From the NCBI RefSeq assembly GCF_902806685.2, contig NC_048556.1, forward strand, positions 11,866,734 to 11,930,733: a DNA stretch of 64,000 nt. Direction: 5' to 3'. Origin of the DNA: Maniola hyperantus. Lineage: Eukaryota; Arthropoda; Insecta; Lepidoptera; Nymphalidae. Both the position numbers and the translations under genes were made by a program. Under the pieces are notes generated by a model, which worked only from the letters and a program-made list of their open reading frames with translations, did no database searches and was not told the origin of the DNA. Below are positions 52,440-63,456 of the stretch, piece by piece (the first letter of the stretch is position 1; each line of letters starts with the position of its first letter).

Positions 52440-52640
52440 GACTATCATTCAGTGTTAGACAATGAGATAGCGAATCACTCCGCAGAACACGTCTGCCCCA
52501 ACGGCCGTCGGTTCTGCGACACACATGACCTGCAGCTGCAGCCTATTGCCACTTCAGCTGGCTAATCCTTTGAGCTATGTCGGTCGCTTTTGTTCTTTTG
52601 CGAATTTCCTCGTTCCGGATTTTATCCCTGAGACATGGCT
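52440..52640 (-). mobile_element. RTE-type LINE reverse transcriptase remnant
   Basis: The minus strand encodes LRDKIRNEEIRKRTKATDIA then QRISQLKWQ and, after a stop, GHVCRRTDGRWGRRVLR. This corresponds to the conserved RTE segment LRDRIRNEEIRRRTKVTDIA..KLKWQWAGH. A stop and divergence mark it as dead. Confidence 0.75.
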
Positions 52641-53191
52641 CGCTCCACAGTGCGCTGGGCGACTGTTAATTAGTAGACGAGAACAACAGCTATCAATGTT
52701 AACGTTTCCGCTCCATACATAGAGTTAACGAAAGCATAAGAAGAATTTTTCAAAAATTTCCGACCCGAAGCCGGGGCGAATGAGCTCGTTGACGACTAAG
52801 TTGACTACATTATGATCTAGTTTGTTATCATTTTATAACATTAACTCCGATTACAGCAAGTCAGTGAGCAGTGAGCAGTATAATTTCCCCCCATAACTCC
52901 CCGCAGTGCAAGCCTAGATTGCAGGGTGCCGGCAGTGATTTGATAAATAGGCGTTAACAACCTCTGATCAACTGATCGGCGTTAGAATCTAACGTCGCAA
53001 CCTAACGTGATAATCACAATGTTCAATGTTAACTACACACTTAACTTTGCCTGAGGGATTGTGCGGTTTGGACTAGGATTGCTTAGTTTTCCATTTTGTA
53101 TCATTTATTGTAATAAGTTGGATGTTATCGCGCAAAATTCTTCAACCTAAAACTAAAGCTACGAGGGTCCCAAGTCACCGGGGTCTTCTTC
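52641..53191. other. No gene seen
   Basis: Nothing recognised on either strand. Confidence 0.35.
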
Positions 53192-53495
53192 AAATCCCCA
53201 TTTCACAATACGGTAAGGATAGATTAATTATTGGTCTCGCTCACGGTAAGTACAGTAAGTATCACTTAAATCCCCATTTCACAATACGGTAAGGATAGAT
53301 TAATTATTGGTCTCGCTCACGGTAAGTACAGTAAGTATCACTTAAATCCCCATTTCACAATACGGTAAGGATAGATTAATTATTGGTCTCGCTCACGTTA
53401 AGTACAGTAAGTATCACTTAAATCCCCATTTCACAATACGGTAAGGATAGATTAATTATTGGTCTCGCTCACGGTAAGTACAGTAAGTATCACTT
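53192..53495 (+). repeat. Tandem array, 4 x 76 bp, with donor-like motifs
   Basis: Copies start at 53192, 53268, 53344 and 53420. Each carries CACGGTAAGTACAGTAAGTA (one copy has CACGTTAAGTACAG), which contains two strong consensus 5' splice-site matches, plus ATACGGTAAGGATAG. No coding frame spans it. Confidence 0.9.
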
Positions 53496-53766
53496 AAAAC
53501 TTATTAGATCTATGGAAGCTGTCGGAGCAACATTTAATAGAATAGATCTACTAAGTAGGACCAATTTAATAGATTACTTTTGACGTCTGTCAATATTGTG
53601 TGTGTTGTGTGTTGTGTGCCCTCCGCTGCAAGGTTACGTTGTTCACGCTTAATGAAGTGTCAAACTTGATCTATTAAAATAAAATCAATCTGCTATTTAT
53701 TTATTGCTGTTTCTGTTATTTTATTATTTGTTACATATTTCTAAATAATTTGAAATACATATCAAT

Positions 53767-53845
53767 TTTTGCGGACCGGCAGGATTCGAACCCGCGTCTC
53801 CTGGGATAGCGCCTGACGCTCTGATCGCTAAGCTATAGTTTGCTT
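53767..53845 (-). mobile_element. tRNA-like element (SINE head or tRNA pseudogene)
   Basis: The minus strand reads CTATAGCTTAGCGATCAGAG CGTCAGGCGC ... GACGCGGGTTCGAATCCTGC CGGTCCG, with an A-box-like and a perfect B-box (GGTTCGAATCC). The anticodon arm does not fold cleanly and no complete acceptor stem pairs, so I do not call a functional tRNA. Flanking DNA (tttctaaata ... tatttagaaa) is weakly inverted. Confidence 0.5.
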
Positions 53846-54834
53846 GCTGCAAGTGACGGTGATATGTATGTTCACTCAGTACTGAAGCGACTGTTAATGC
53901 CATCTAGTAGCGACACATTGCAGCTATCGAATCCTGCTGGTATTTAATGTTATTTAGAAATTTCCTTGAAGTGTAGTAAAACATATGAAAATTATAAAAA
54001 CATTGTTTTATTTCTGTTGTTATTTTTGGTAAAGAATTTTGTTAAAAATAATACTTACGATAATAATGAGATACTATGTAAATAATTTAGAGAAAAGCGC
54101 GGGCCGATGAATTAGATAAATGAGCTTTTAAACAAAATCACACGAAAAATCGAAGAGATCCTTCGTATTTCGTCGAGCGTGAAAAATGTAGTTACCAAAT
54201 GCAGTCGGTATGTAATATGATGATCTGTCCATTGTTTCATATCAGCTCCAGAACATGACACACACCACCAATAATAATCCACACTCGTATAACGTTCCAG
54301 AATAGCCTCCAATAATTAACTCGTTGCTATAACATTCCCTGAGAGCCCCGACGCTTTACGAGCTTCGAGATGCAATACTTAACACTTGCATTACATATTG
54401 TACTTCAACGTGGTATACCTACCTATCACATGATTACTAATCTTGTCTTCTGTGACGCGATTTTAATCACTAGCATAACAGAATAGAGGTGGGATTGCGT
54501 TGCACAATAATGTCTGTGTCATCTTAACTCGGGGGTTGTAGGATTTGATATGATTTGAGATTGATCCTTGTCGTAAAGTCGGATCAAACCGAGCGATGCT
54601 GCATGCTGCAGTCAACGCCCTCTTCTGTCTACAAGTGATTTTCAGTCTGATTCCGAGTTTGTTTTATGTTTATTTTTTCATTCAAGGGCTGTTTCGTCCA
54701 TTTTCACGTTATTGATATGTTACACAAACGTATTCATTCCTCTTAACTTTAGTAGCTGTTTTACCCAAACTTTGCATGGATAAAATCTAAAAACGCTTTT
54801 TCTATAGACTAAGGCGAGGAACCGCGCACCGGAT
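53846..54834. other. No gene seen
   Basis: AT-rich. The minus-strand frame at 54112-54312 (66 codons) resembles nothing I know and starts in an unremarkable context. Confidence 0.35.
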
Positions 54835-55015
54835 CAGCGTTGGAACTTGAAAGACCCGCCACTAGTTGCACAGACAACATCAAACGGGTCCCAGAATACC
54901 ACTGGGTGGCGGCGGCGCAAGACCGTGGCGTGTGGAAGTCCCTGTCTCCATGTACAAGAGATCTACGTCCAGCTGTAGATGTCTATCGGTTAACGATGAT
55001 GATGACCCTTCTACG
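54835..55015 (+). mobile_element. RTE-type LINE 3' end remnant
   Basis: GACAACATCAAACGGGTCCC ... GGGTGGCGGCGGCGCAAGAC CGTGGCGTGTGGAAGTCCCT ... GATCTACGTCCAGCTGTAGA TGTCTATCGGTTAACGATGA TGATGAC. The WxxAAQDRGVWKSL frame is recognisable. Confidence 0.7.
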
Positions 55016-55514
55016 GGTGTACCAAGTTGTTGGCCGGCAGGGAGAAGTGGCGTATGCTCTCACTGCGTGATGACCACGATAGCTCTGCCAAGTGCGTTCG
55101 GAAGAAGAAGAGAATGTTTGTCACCCTACTTCGTTCGATTGATTGCAGTAGGTAGTTTAAGTTTTCTTTACAACTTTTTATGTATCTACATAAAAATGGA
55201 CTTATCTTTCTTCATGAGATGTTATCTCGCATAAATTCTCATAAGCTATTCTTAGGCGATATAAAAGTTGCGATTATTTAATCACGCCGTCAGATGCAAG
55301 ATATACTGATGAGGGCTGGGGAGATATATGCAATTCGGCTCACGTTACCTGATCGCACAGACTCCACGACATTGATGGACGGAGTTCGAGCAACTTAACC
55401 CGTAAGTATAACCGGTAATGCGTGGTACAGCTTTCAAAAATACCTAAACTTTTTTTATTCTTTCAAAGCAAACAGATATTTTCATAAAACGTAAAAATAA
55501 ATCTAAATATATAA
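55016..55514. other. No gene seen
   Basis: No supported feature. Confidence 0.3.
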
Positions 55515-55770
55515 AAGGAAAAGGTGTTAGACTGGACTGATTGACTGATCTATCAACGCTCAGCTCAAACTACAGGACGGACCGGGTTGTTTGGCATGCA
55601 CAAAACTATTATGACGTAGACATCCGCTAAAAAAGGATTTTTGAAAATTCAACCCCTAATCACTGGCTAACCGCTCGAGCAGTCCGTGTATGACCGGCCT
55701 AAGCACACGAGTGCCTAAGGGGGTAAAATAGGGGTTTGAAATTTGTCGCGGCCATGAGCTAGCTAGACTA
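55515..55770 (-). repeat. Repeat T second type, inverted copy
   Basis: GACTGATCTATCAACGCTCA GCTCAAACTACAGGACGGAC ... GGATTTTTGAAAATTCAACC CC ... GGTTTGAAATTTGTCGCGGC CATGAGCTAG. Confidence 0.6.
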
Positions 55771-56061
55771 TATTACTTATAGCTGTATTTTTATAGCAAA
55801 TCATTTAGCAACTGAAGTTAATCAAGCCATAATTCAACCAGAAGTTGTTAAAAGCAGTAGTAATAAACTCAGAGCAAATTGAAAACTGTTAAACACAATT
55901 TATTGCTCGGTTGACGAAATTAGATCATTAAATAATCGCGATCCGTGTTTTATAAGATTTTATATTGAAAAACAAGATTTTATTGAAACTGGTGGAATAA
56001 AAATTACGTAACCTCAATACTTGTATGAATACTTGGAAGATAAATATTATTGTAAACTGAT

Positions 56062-56284
56062 GCCCATGAATTTAAATATCACTTGCTTTAACGGTGAAGG
56101 AAAACATCGCGAGGAAAGCTGCATGCCTGAGCGTTCTCCATAATGTTCTCAAAGATGTGTGAAGCCTGACAATCCGGACATGGCCAGCGTGGTATCGTAT
56201 GACCAAACCTTTATTTACTGAAAGGAAACCCGTGGTCATAGAGATGTAGTGAGTCGACGATGGGTTGATCATGATGATGATGAT
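56062..56284 (+). mobile_element. SINE S1, 5'-truncated
   Basis: AATATCACTTGCTTTAACGG TGAAGGAAAACATCGCGAGG ... GTAGTGAGTCGACGATGGGT TGATCATGATGATGATGATT. The head is missing. Confidence 0.75.
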
Positions 56285-57150
56285 TGGCTTAAGAATGCTC
56301 TTCTTACGCTCTTCTCCATACAAACGTATTACGCCTATCATTCCATTATGATGTTGCTCTAGATCTAAAACAATAAATTAATGTAATACCAAAAGTTGAT
56401 TGGCATTGTTCACACATCACGCATCTCGCTCTCGAGTTTGTCCCACCCGTAAATGTTGATTGCAATATTATGCTCTCACGCTCGACTTGCGAGTGACCGT
56501 AACAATTGGCTTCTTTATTTGAAATCGGCTTTTCTGGAGATGCTTCACTTAATAGCTCGCCCGTTTTCTGTCTATCATTTCTTCAAGTCTGTTCATAGTT
56601 AGTCCATGGGAATGACACAAAGCGGATTCTTTTACCTCTCGTTTGTAATGGGAACACGACGCAGCCTCCCATAAATCTCCCGGGCGCGGGCTAAACTGTG
56701 CCCTTTGTACAAATATGTGTGTCGTATTAGCCGAACATGTTCGATATGGTTAATGGCGCGGGTGATTTAGGAGGTGGTCGGGGAGCGCTACCTTTGACAT
56801 GCTCGTGGGGTCCGGGACCCCGCACTTGTTATACTAGCTTTTGCTTTTTACATCTGTCATTTCGGAGGCCATCAATAACGGATATGTATTCGATAACACA
56901 TATAGTACGCGACAGGTCGAGATGGCAATGGGGGTGGGTACGCCCCGCACACCCGCACAGCCCCCGCGCGAACGCGGTGCGGGCGAGCGTGGGTGACAGT
57001 CAAACGGCCGTGAAAAGCTAGCAGACAGACATAATTATAATTTTCGAAGGATTATTTCCAAAATGCGTACCTACTCGGTGGACAGTAGATCCGCAGGGAG
57101 CAGCAAAGTGCCCAGCAGTGGACACTGGACACCCATCGTTTGAGACGTAC
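56285..57150. other. No gene seen; left flank of the BEL/Pao element
   Basis: A GC-rich stretch at 56740-57010 has an open but unrecognisable frame. The short piece GCCGTGAAAAGCTAGCAGACAGACAT at about 57006-57032 is the 3' part of a repeat T copy. The window immediately left of the LTR reads ...GTTTGAGACGTAC. Confidence 0.4.
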
Positions 57151-57426
57151 TGTTCAGAATTAAAATCAATTACTACTAAACGAAACAAGTGTCAATTGTG
57201 ACACATGACAAGACATGACACTTGTCAAAACAACATTCAATGTCAATCAATGAAAAAATCAATTCTCATCTTTATCGTGTCTTTATCTAACAAAGAAAGT
57301 TTTCCTAAAAAGAGATGCGCATCTATTAACCATTTAAACAAACAACTAAACATCAATCCCAGCAAGAAAGGAAGAAAGAAGCCAAAACCAGTGAGTTAAA
57401 CAAAATTTTCTACGAGAACTTAGCCA
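57151..57426 (+). repeat. 5' LTR (276 bp)
   Basis: It begins TGTTCAGAATTAAAATCAAT and ends CGAGAACTTAGCCA (TG...CA). It includes an inverted AAGTGTCAATTGTGACAC / GACACTTGTC block near the start. No clear TATA box. Confidence 0.93.
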
Positions 57427-57429
57427 TTT

Positions 57430-57446
57430 TGGTCCTTCGAACCGGA
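57430..57446 (+). other. Primer-binding site
   Basis: TGGTCCTTCGAACCGGA begins three bases after the LTR. TGG pairs with a tRNA 3' CCA end. The primer tRNA is not assigned. Confidence 0.75.
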
Positions 57447-57591
57447 TGTTATAATAATCTTTGTTGAACCCAACATTGCATACAGGCAAGACGAAATACG
57501 AGCTAGGAACTAAGAATCGAGGTACTTAAGTCCTAACAATTATGTCCTAAATCGGTCTAGATTCCCTTATTTGTCCCATCTTATTCGCATA

Positions 57592-57941
57592 GCATACAAA
57601 GGCGAGCAATTGTTTAGATGTAATAACGCGGCACATGGCCGGCCCGCCATTGGACATTCGATTATTATATTATTTTCATTGTATTTCTGTTGTAATTCAA
57701 TAGATTTTCCAACTTAATTTGATCAATTTACATCTAATTACATGATTAATTTATAGTTTTGAACAAGCATACAAAGGCGAGCAATTGTTTAGATGTAATA
57801 ACGCGGCACATGGCCGGCCCGCCATTGGACATTCGATTATTATATTATTTTCATTGTATTTCTGTTGTAATTCAATAGATTTTCCAACTTAATTTGATCA
57901 ATTTACATCTAATTACATGATTAATTTATAGTTTTGAACAA
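57592..57941 (+). repeat. Tandem duplication (2 x 175 bp) in the BEL/Pao leader
   Basis: 57592-57766 and 57767-57941 are copies of a unit from GCATACAAAGGCGAGCAATT to ATAGTTTTGAACAA, identical as far as I can read. It lies between the primer-binding site and the gag ATG, where packaging and translation-control signals are usually found. Confidence 0.93.
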
Positions 57942-58032
57942 GACACTTTTGATTACAGTTAATTATTATAGAATATTTTCATTTATTAATACAATTCCTT
58001 GTTTAATTTGTTAATTTCTATACACAATTAAA

Positions 58033-60645
58033 ATGTCAAAATTACACGAATTAGTGAAGAAAAGAGGTTCATATAAGGGTCGATTAACTAAATTTGAGAA
58101 TTATGTAAGTAGCTTAAAGAGTGTATCTGACTGCAGTCAAGTTGATAAGTTAGAGTTGAAGCTTCGCATGAATAAAATAGAAACTATATACAATGATTTT
58201 GATGAGGTCCAAACGAATATTGAGTGCTTGTCATTGTCTGAGGAGGAACATCAGAACCAGTCTCTTCAGAGATCTGAATTCGAGACTCAGTACTTCTCAG
58301 CAATGGCAAGGGCTCAACAGCTGTGCGACTCATTCAAAAGAAAAGAAAGGTCATTCAATCATGGTGATAATGTCTCTGTTTGTTCTGATTCTTCCACTAG
58401 TGATCAGGAGAGTGTTGTGAAAGTGAAGCAGACAAAGAGTGTTATTAGGGGAGTGAAATTACCTACAATAAACATACCCAAATACAGTGGCGATTATGGG
58501 AACTGGCTTGAGTTCCGTGACACTTTTATATCACTTATCCATGATAACCCGAGCATTAGTAATATTCAAAAGTTTCACTACCTACGTGCATCTTTAGAGG
58601 GCAGTGCAGCTCAGATCATTTGCTCATTAGAGTTTTCTGCATCTAACTATTGTTTAGCGTGGAATGCACTGTGCGAGCGATTTGACAACACACGTCTTTT
58701 AGTACAAAACCACATTAAGGCTATTTTCGAACATGAACCTATTAAAAGGGAATCAGCTACCTCTCTACGTGTGCTCATTGATATGTACAATAAAAACTTA
58801 CGTGCATTACAAATTCTCGGTGAAACAACCGGATCGTGGGATACTCTAATAATTTTCATTATTTGTCAAAAGTTAGACAGCCGTACTTTGCGAGATTGGG
58901 AGGAACATAAGGCCACCCTCAAACTAGTAAATTTAGAATCTTTTTCCAAATTCTTAAAAAATAAGGCTGACTTATTAGAAACTATTGAGAACAATAACAA
59001 CAAGCCGGAAACCACATCTAGGTCTCATATTACTAAAAATGTCAAAAGTTTAGTTTCAGTTGCGAATGCTACACCTAAAATTTTTAAATGTCCGTTGGAC
59101 CAAGGAGAGCATCCACTTTACAAATGTGATTCATTCATACGCATGAAGGTACCAGAACGCGAACAGTTTGTAAAAACAAACAAGTTATGCCGAAATTGTT
59201 TTAGGTTAGGACACACCGAGCGTTTATGCAGGCTAGGCCCATGCCGTCAGTGTACCCTTAAACATAATTCGCTGCTGCATCCTAATTCTGCCCCTGACTC
59301 TTCTACTCCACCTGCAGCTGCGACAAGTCTCTCTTCATCCTGTTGCCTACCCGGTGAAGTACTTTTAGCTACTGCGATTATTCAGATTCTAGATGCCAAC
59401 AATGTATATCATGATGTAAGGGCAGTTTTAGATTCAGGCAGTCAAGCCTCCTTTATTTCTGAACATCTTCTGAATAAACTAAATTTGAATTTTGATAACA
59501 TTGAATTTAAAGTTTCCGGAATCAATAATTTAGTTTCTACCATAAACAAACGTTGTCAAGCAATAATACAGTCCAGACTCAATTCATATCAGACAAAGGT
59601 TTCTTTTCTAGTGTTACCAGAAATAACTTCATCTCTAAAAAAATCATTAAAACCTAATTTATACAACATTCCCCCCGAAATAAAATTGGCAGATCCAGAA
59701 TTCTACAATCCGTCTAGCATTGACTTACTGTTAGGCGCAGACATTTTCTGGGACTTGCTCGGCACAAACAAAATCTATTTAGGCAAGAATTCTCCAGTGC
59801 TTCAAGATACTAAGTTCGGCTACATAATATCCGGGCCCACTGGAACGACAAATATACAACCATTTTCATGCAATTTTTCCCAATTTGATTCAATACAAGA
59901 GCAACTCGCTAAATTTTGGACTATCGAAGAGCTTGAAAGTTCTGACAAAGATGCATCTTTGAACGACAATGATCTTTGTGAGAACCATTTCAAACAACAC
60001 ATGTCCCGAGATGCAGATGGAAGATTTTCTGTAGGCATTCCGATGAAGGGCGATGAGTCTACTCTAGGAGACTCATTCCAAAGCGCTAAACTACGGTTTC
60101 TTTCATTAGAAAGGAGACTACAAAGACAATCTACATTTAAGGCAATGTACATCGATTTTATGAACGAATACAAAAATTTAGGTCACATGTCTGAAAGTGA
60201 CATAAACAATTTACACACAAATTCATACTTTATGCCACATCATGGCGTTTTACGCGAGCAAAGCACTACAACAAAATTACGAGTGGTCTTCAATGCGAGC
60301 GCTCCCTCATCTAGTGGAGTGTCATCGAACGATTTACAACTGATTGGCCCCACAATTCAGAGCGATTTATTCTCAATTTTACTTCGGTTTAGACAACATA
60401 GATGTGTACTGGCAGGCGACATCGAGAAAATGTACCGCCAGGTATTAATCAATTCAAATCAGCGTCATCTACAGCAAATTGTCTGGCGAGACGACCCATC
60501 GATGCCACTAAAAACTTATAACTTAAATACGGTTACATACGGAACGGCTTCTGCACCATTTTGGCAGTCCGTTGCCTTAAACAGCTCGCTGACGAATGTG
60601 AAAACGCAGATGTACGTCGAATTATTCGCGAAGATTTCTACGTAG
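58033..60645 (+). CDS. BEL/Pao gag-protease-RT (N-terminal part), 870 aa, ends at a frame break
   Basis: It starts at ATG 58033. The coiled N-terminal gag region is followed by the Pao-type segment PTINIPKYSGDYGNWLEFRD. Zinc knuckles follow from residue ~386 (CRNCFRLGHTERLC, then CRQC). The aspartic protease has DSGSQASFI at residue 467. From ~748 the reverse transcriptase begins (LRVVFNAS, then LAGDIEKMYRQV, the catalytic-aspartate A motif). The frame leaves the conserved RT path at about nt 60556-60563 and reads about 27 unrelated codons to a TAG at 60643, so the protein as encoded lacks the YVDD motif. The break is a simple reading-frame shift within a T run, best explained as a mutation or sequencing error. 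BEL/Pao pol is normally one frame, and a programmed shift in mid-RT would be unprecedented. Confidence 0.9.
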   Translation: MSKLHELVKKRGSYKGRLTKFENYVSSLKSVSDCSQVDKLELKLRMNKIETIYNDFDEVQTNIECLSLSEEEHQNQSLQRSEFETQYFSAMARAQQLCDSFKRKERSFNHGDNVSVCSDSSTSDQESVVKVKQTKSVIRGVKLPTINIPKYSGDYGNWLEFRDTFISLIHDNPSISNIQKFHYLRASLEGSAAQIICSLEFSASNYCLAWNALCERFDNTRLLVQNHIKAIFEHEPIKRESATSLRVLIDMYNKNLRALQILGETTGSWDTLIIFIICQKLDSRTLRDWEEHKATLKLVNLESFSKFLKNKADLLETIENNNNKPETTSRSHITKNVKSLVSVANATPKIFKCPLDQGEHPLYKCDSFIRMKVPEREQFVKTNKLCRNCFRLGHTERLCRLGPCRQCTLKHNSLLHPNSAPDSSTPPAAATSLSSSCCLPGEVLLATAIIQILDANNVYHDVRAVLDSGSQASFISEHLLNKLNLNFDNIEFKVSGINNLVSTINKRCQAIIQSRLNSYQTKVSFLVLPEITSSLKKSLKPNLYNIPPEIKLADPEFYNPSSIDLLLGADIFWDLLGTNKIYLGKNSPVLQDTKFGYIISGPTGTTNIQPFSCNFSQFDSIQEQLAKFWTIEELESSDKDASLNDNDLCENHFKQHMSRDADGRFSVGIPMKGDESTLGDSFQSAKLRFLSLERRLQRQSTFKAMYIDFMNEYKNLGHMSESDINNLHTNSYFMPHHGVLREQSTTTKLRVVFNASAPSSSGVSSNDLQLIGPTIQSDLFSILLRFRQHRCVLAGDIEKMYRQVLINSNQRHLQQIVWRDDPSMPLKTYNLNTVTYGTASAPFWQSVALNSSLTNVKTQMYVELFAKIST

Positions 60646-63191
60646 ACGATCTCATCACAGGATGCGATTCCGTTGAAGGCCTACTACAAATCCGCCAGCT
60701 CATCACTCAAGTACTCGCCTCCGGTTGCTTCAATTTAAGAAAATTCAAGTCAAATGTTTTAACTTGCAGTGATGATAGTTCTGCGATCAATAACATCGGT
60801 ACCGTCGATTTCAGCGAGCACGAGCCGTCAAAAACACTTGGATTAATTTGGTCTCCGTCCACAGACGAATTACTATTCAACATAAAAAATGATATACCAT
60901 CTAACGCCGACGTTACTAAAAGAGTTCTTCTTTCAACAATTGCGCAAATCTTTGATCCATTAGGGCTACTAAGCATTTTCACTATAAACGGAAAAAATAT
61001 TTTGCAACGCTTATGGCTTCACAAATTAAATTGGGATGATCCCATTCCTGAAGATGTTTTAAATTCTTGGTCTAAATTCTATAAAGGTCTAAATCAACTA
61101 AACGATTTAAAAATACCACGACACGTAGTGTGCCACAACCCTCAGGACATTCAATTTCACATTTTCTGTGACGCGTCTAAGGACGCATACGGCGCTTGCG
61201 TTTATGTTCGATCAGTTAGCACAACGGGCGTTGTCGACGTGCATTTATTATGTTCAAAAACTCGCGTTTCACCTATAAAGCCGACATCTATACCGCGTCT
61301 CGAACTCTGTGGTGCTTCAGTGGCCGCAAAATTACTCGAAAAAGTGTTAGCAACAACTCGTTTAACCTACAGCAATTGTTTTTTATGGACGGACTCATCA
61401 GTCGTTCTTAGTTGGTTAAAAACTCAACCCAATAAATTAAAACAGTTCATTCGAAATCGAGTCTCAGATATATTAGACAGGACTAAAAATTATCCGTGGC
61501 GTCACGTGCCTACTTCATCCAATCCAGCGGATCTTTTAAGCCGAGGAGTTGGCAGTAATCAGCCAAGCAAATTGAATTTTTGGCTAAATGGACCTAATTT
61601 TTTACTCGATAGTGAGAACAACTGGCCGAACAAACCCTTTCAATATATAGAGTCAAACTTACCTGAAGTGGTTTCAGCGGTAGCATTGTCCGCTGAGCCA
61701 AGCGGACGACTTCCTTTTTCTCGTTTCTCCAATTTGCTTAAACTCAAAAATACATGTGCCTACGTTTTGCGCTTTATAAATAATTGTCGTAAATGTAAAG
61801 GCGACCGACTATTGGGTCCTCTCACTTTAAGAGAAAAACAGCAAGCGTTTAACACTTTAGTAAAATTATCACAATTCGAATGTTTCCCGGAATATCACAC
61901 GATAGCATCAGGCAAACCACTATCGTCAAAGAACAAATTGCTGTCGTTAAGCCCGTTCGTTGATGACAGCGGTTTGCTTAGAGTAGGTGGTCGGATAAAA
62001 AACGGCAATTTCTCATTTGACAAAAAACATCCAATTTTAATCACATCTACACACCCACTCACTAAATTAATATTTCAAAGCGAACATTTACGTTTAATGC
62101 ACGCGGGTCCACAACTTTTACTTGCTTCCATTCGAGAACAAATGTGGCCACTTGGAGGTCGAAATCTAGCAAAAAGTACAGTACACAAGTGCCATCGTTG
62201 CTTTCGAATGAAGGCACAACCAACCACACCTGTTATGGGTAATTTGCCTAGGCAACGCCTACAGCCAGGTTACCCATTCCAGACGTCTGGAATGGACTAT
62301 GCCGGTCCTATACTCGCACTAAATAGAAAGGGACGGGGTTGTAGAACCATTAAAGTCTATATAGCAATCTTTGTCTGCTTCGCCACTAAAGCATGTCACC
62401 TAGAGCTAGTGACAGACCTCTCAAAGGACTCGTTTTTATCTGCGTTACGTCGTTTCATTGCGAGACGTTCTAGACCACTAACATTATTTTCAGATAATGG
62501 AACTCAATTCGTAGGTGCTCGTAACGACCTTTATAAGTTCCTCAAAGCTAATTCTGACTCAATTGTGAACTCTATGTCTGATGAAGGCATTGAGTTCAAG
62601 TTCATACCAGCGTACGCGCCCCATATGGGCGGCTTATGGGAATCGGGTGTGCGATCGTTCAAATCCCATTTAAATCGTGTCCTAGGAAACGCTCACTTAG
62701 ACTTTGAAGATTTATATACCGTTCTTGTTCAAATAGAAGCAATCCTAAATTCACGCCCCCTAACTCCCTTATCACACGACCCACAAGACTTGACTCCTCT
62801 GACTCCTGGTCATTTTTTGGTTGGACGACCTCTAACAGCTCTACCAACGCCTGAATTACTGCACATCAAGGAAAATCGACTCACTCGATTTGAAAGATTG
62901 GAGCAAATGCGACAACACTTCTGGTCAAGATGGCACAAAGAGTACATCGCGGAATTGCAGCAACGCACCAAATGGCAAACCAGCAAGGGCCTCGTTCTGC
63001 AAGAAGGAACACTCGCGCTAATTAAAGACGAGACATTACCGCCAATGAAGTGGAGTCTCGGCCGTGTAATCAAGGTCCATCCGGGAACCGATGGAGTCTC
63101 TCGAGTTGCAGATTTACAAACTTCGAAAGGAGTAGTGCGTCGTGCATTCAACCGCATCTGTCCTCTTCCGGGGGAGGATGTTCAGAATTAA
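60561..63191 (+). pseudogene. BEL/Pao RT (C-terminal part)-RNase H-integrase frame, separated by the frame break
   Basis: An open frame of 876 codons without an ATG start (first codon TTG). It is the continuation of the upstream pol in another frame. It holds the RT YVDD motif (nt 60639-60650), RNase H (FCDASKDAYGACVYVR near codon 200, LWTDSSVVLSWL near 275), the HPTSSNPADLLSRG-like segment, an integrase H2C2 zinc region (LMHAGP ... HKCHRC) and the DDE core (GMDYAGP, LFSDNGTQFVG, MGGLWESG). The stop codon at 63189 lies 11 bases inside the 3' LTR. Domains downstream of the break are intact, so the copy has a single lesion. Confidence 0.9.
63170..63178 (+). other. Polypurine tract
   Basis: GGGGGAGGA immediately before the TG of the 3' LTR, the expected plus-strand priming site. 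It lies within the last codons of pol. Confidence 0.75.
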
Positions 63192-63456
63192 AATCAATTA
63201 CTACTAAACGAAACAAGTGTCAATTGTGACACATGACAAGACATGACACTTGTCAAAACAACATTCAATGTCAATCAATGAAAAAAAATCAATTCTCATC
63301 TTTATCGTGTCTTTATCTAACAAAGAAAGTTTTCCTAAAAAGAGATGCGCATCTATTAACCATTTAAACAAACAACTAAACATCAATCCCAGCAAGAAAG
63401 GAAGAAAGAAGCCAAAACCAGTGAGTTAAACAAAATTTTCTACGAGAACTTAGCCA
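63179..63456 (+). repeat. 3' LTR (278 bp)
   Basis: Matches the 5' LTR. The only difference I see is two additional A residues in an A run near 63280. It ends TTAGCCA. Confidence 0.93.

Larger units (their letters stand above)
57151..63456 (+). mobile_element. BEL/Pao LTR retrotransposon, 6.3 kb, one frame break
   Basis: It has two almost identical LTRs (57151-57426 and 63179-63456), a primer-binding site, gag, protease, reverse transcriptase, RNase H and integrase in BEL/Pao order, and a polypurine tract. No target-site duplication is visible: GACGTAC precedes the 5' LTR and CTAAGTA follows the 3' LTR. LTR identity implies a recent insertion. The pol frame is broken once, inside the RT. There is no envelope ORF between integrase and the 3' LTR. 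Confidence 0.95.

Noticed and set aside
53767..53845. Functional tRNA gene on the minus strand
   Set aside because: A and B boxes are present, but the anticodon arm and acceptor stem do not fold convincingly.
56737..57021. 94-codon ORF in a GC-rich patch
   Set aside because: Composition-driven open frame with no recognisable motif or splice signals.
60540..60650. Programmed ribosomal frameshift in the BEL/Pao element
   Set aside because: The break falls inside the RT domain, where every functional protein must be continuous in one domain. A simple indel in a T run is more likely.
60561..63191. Independent gene starting at 60561
   Set aside because: It starts with TTG and its first residues continue the reverse transcriptase of the frame upstream. 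It is the second half of one broken pol.
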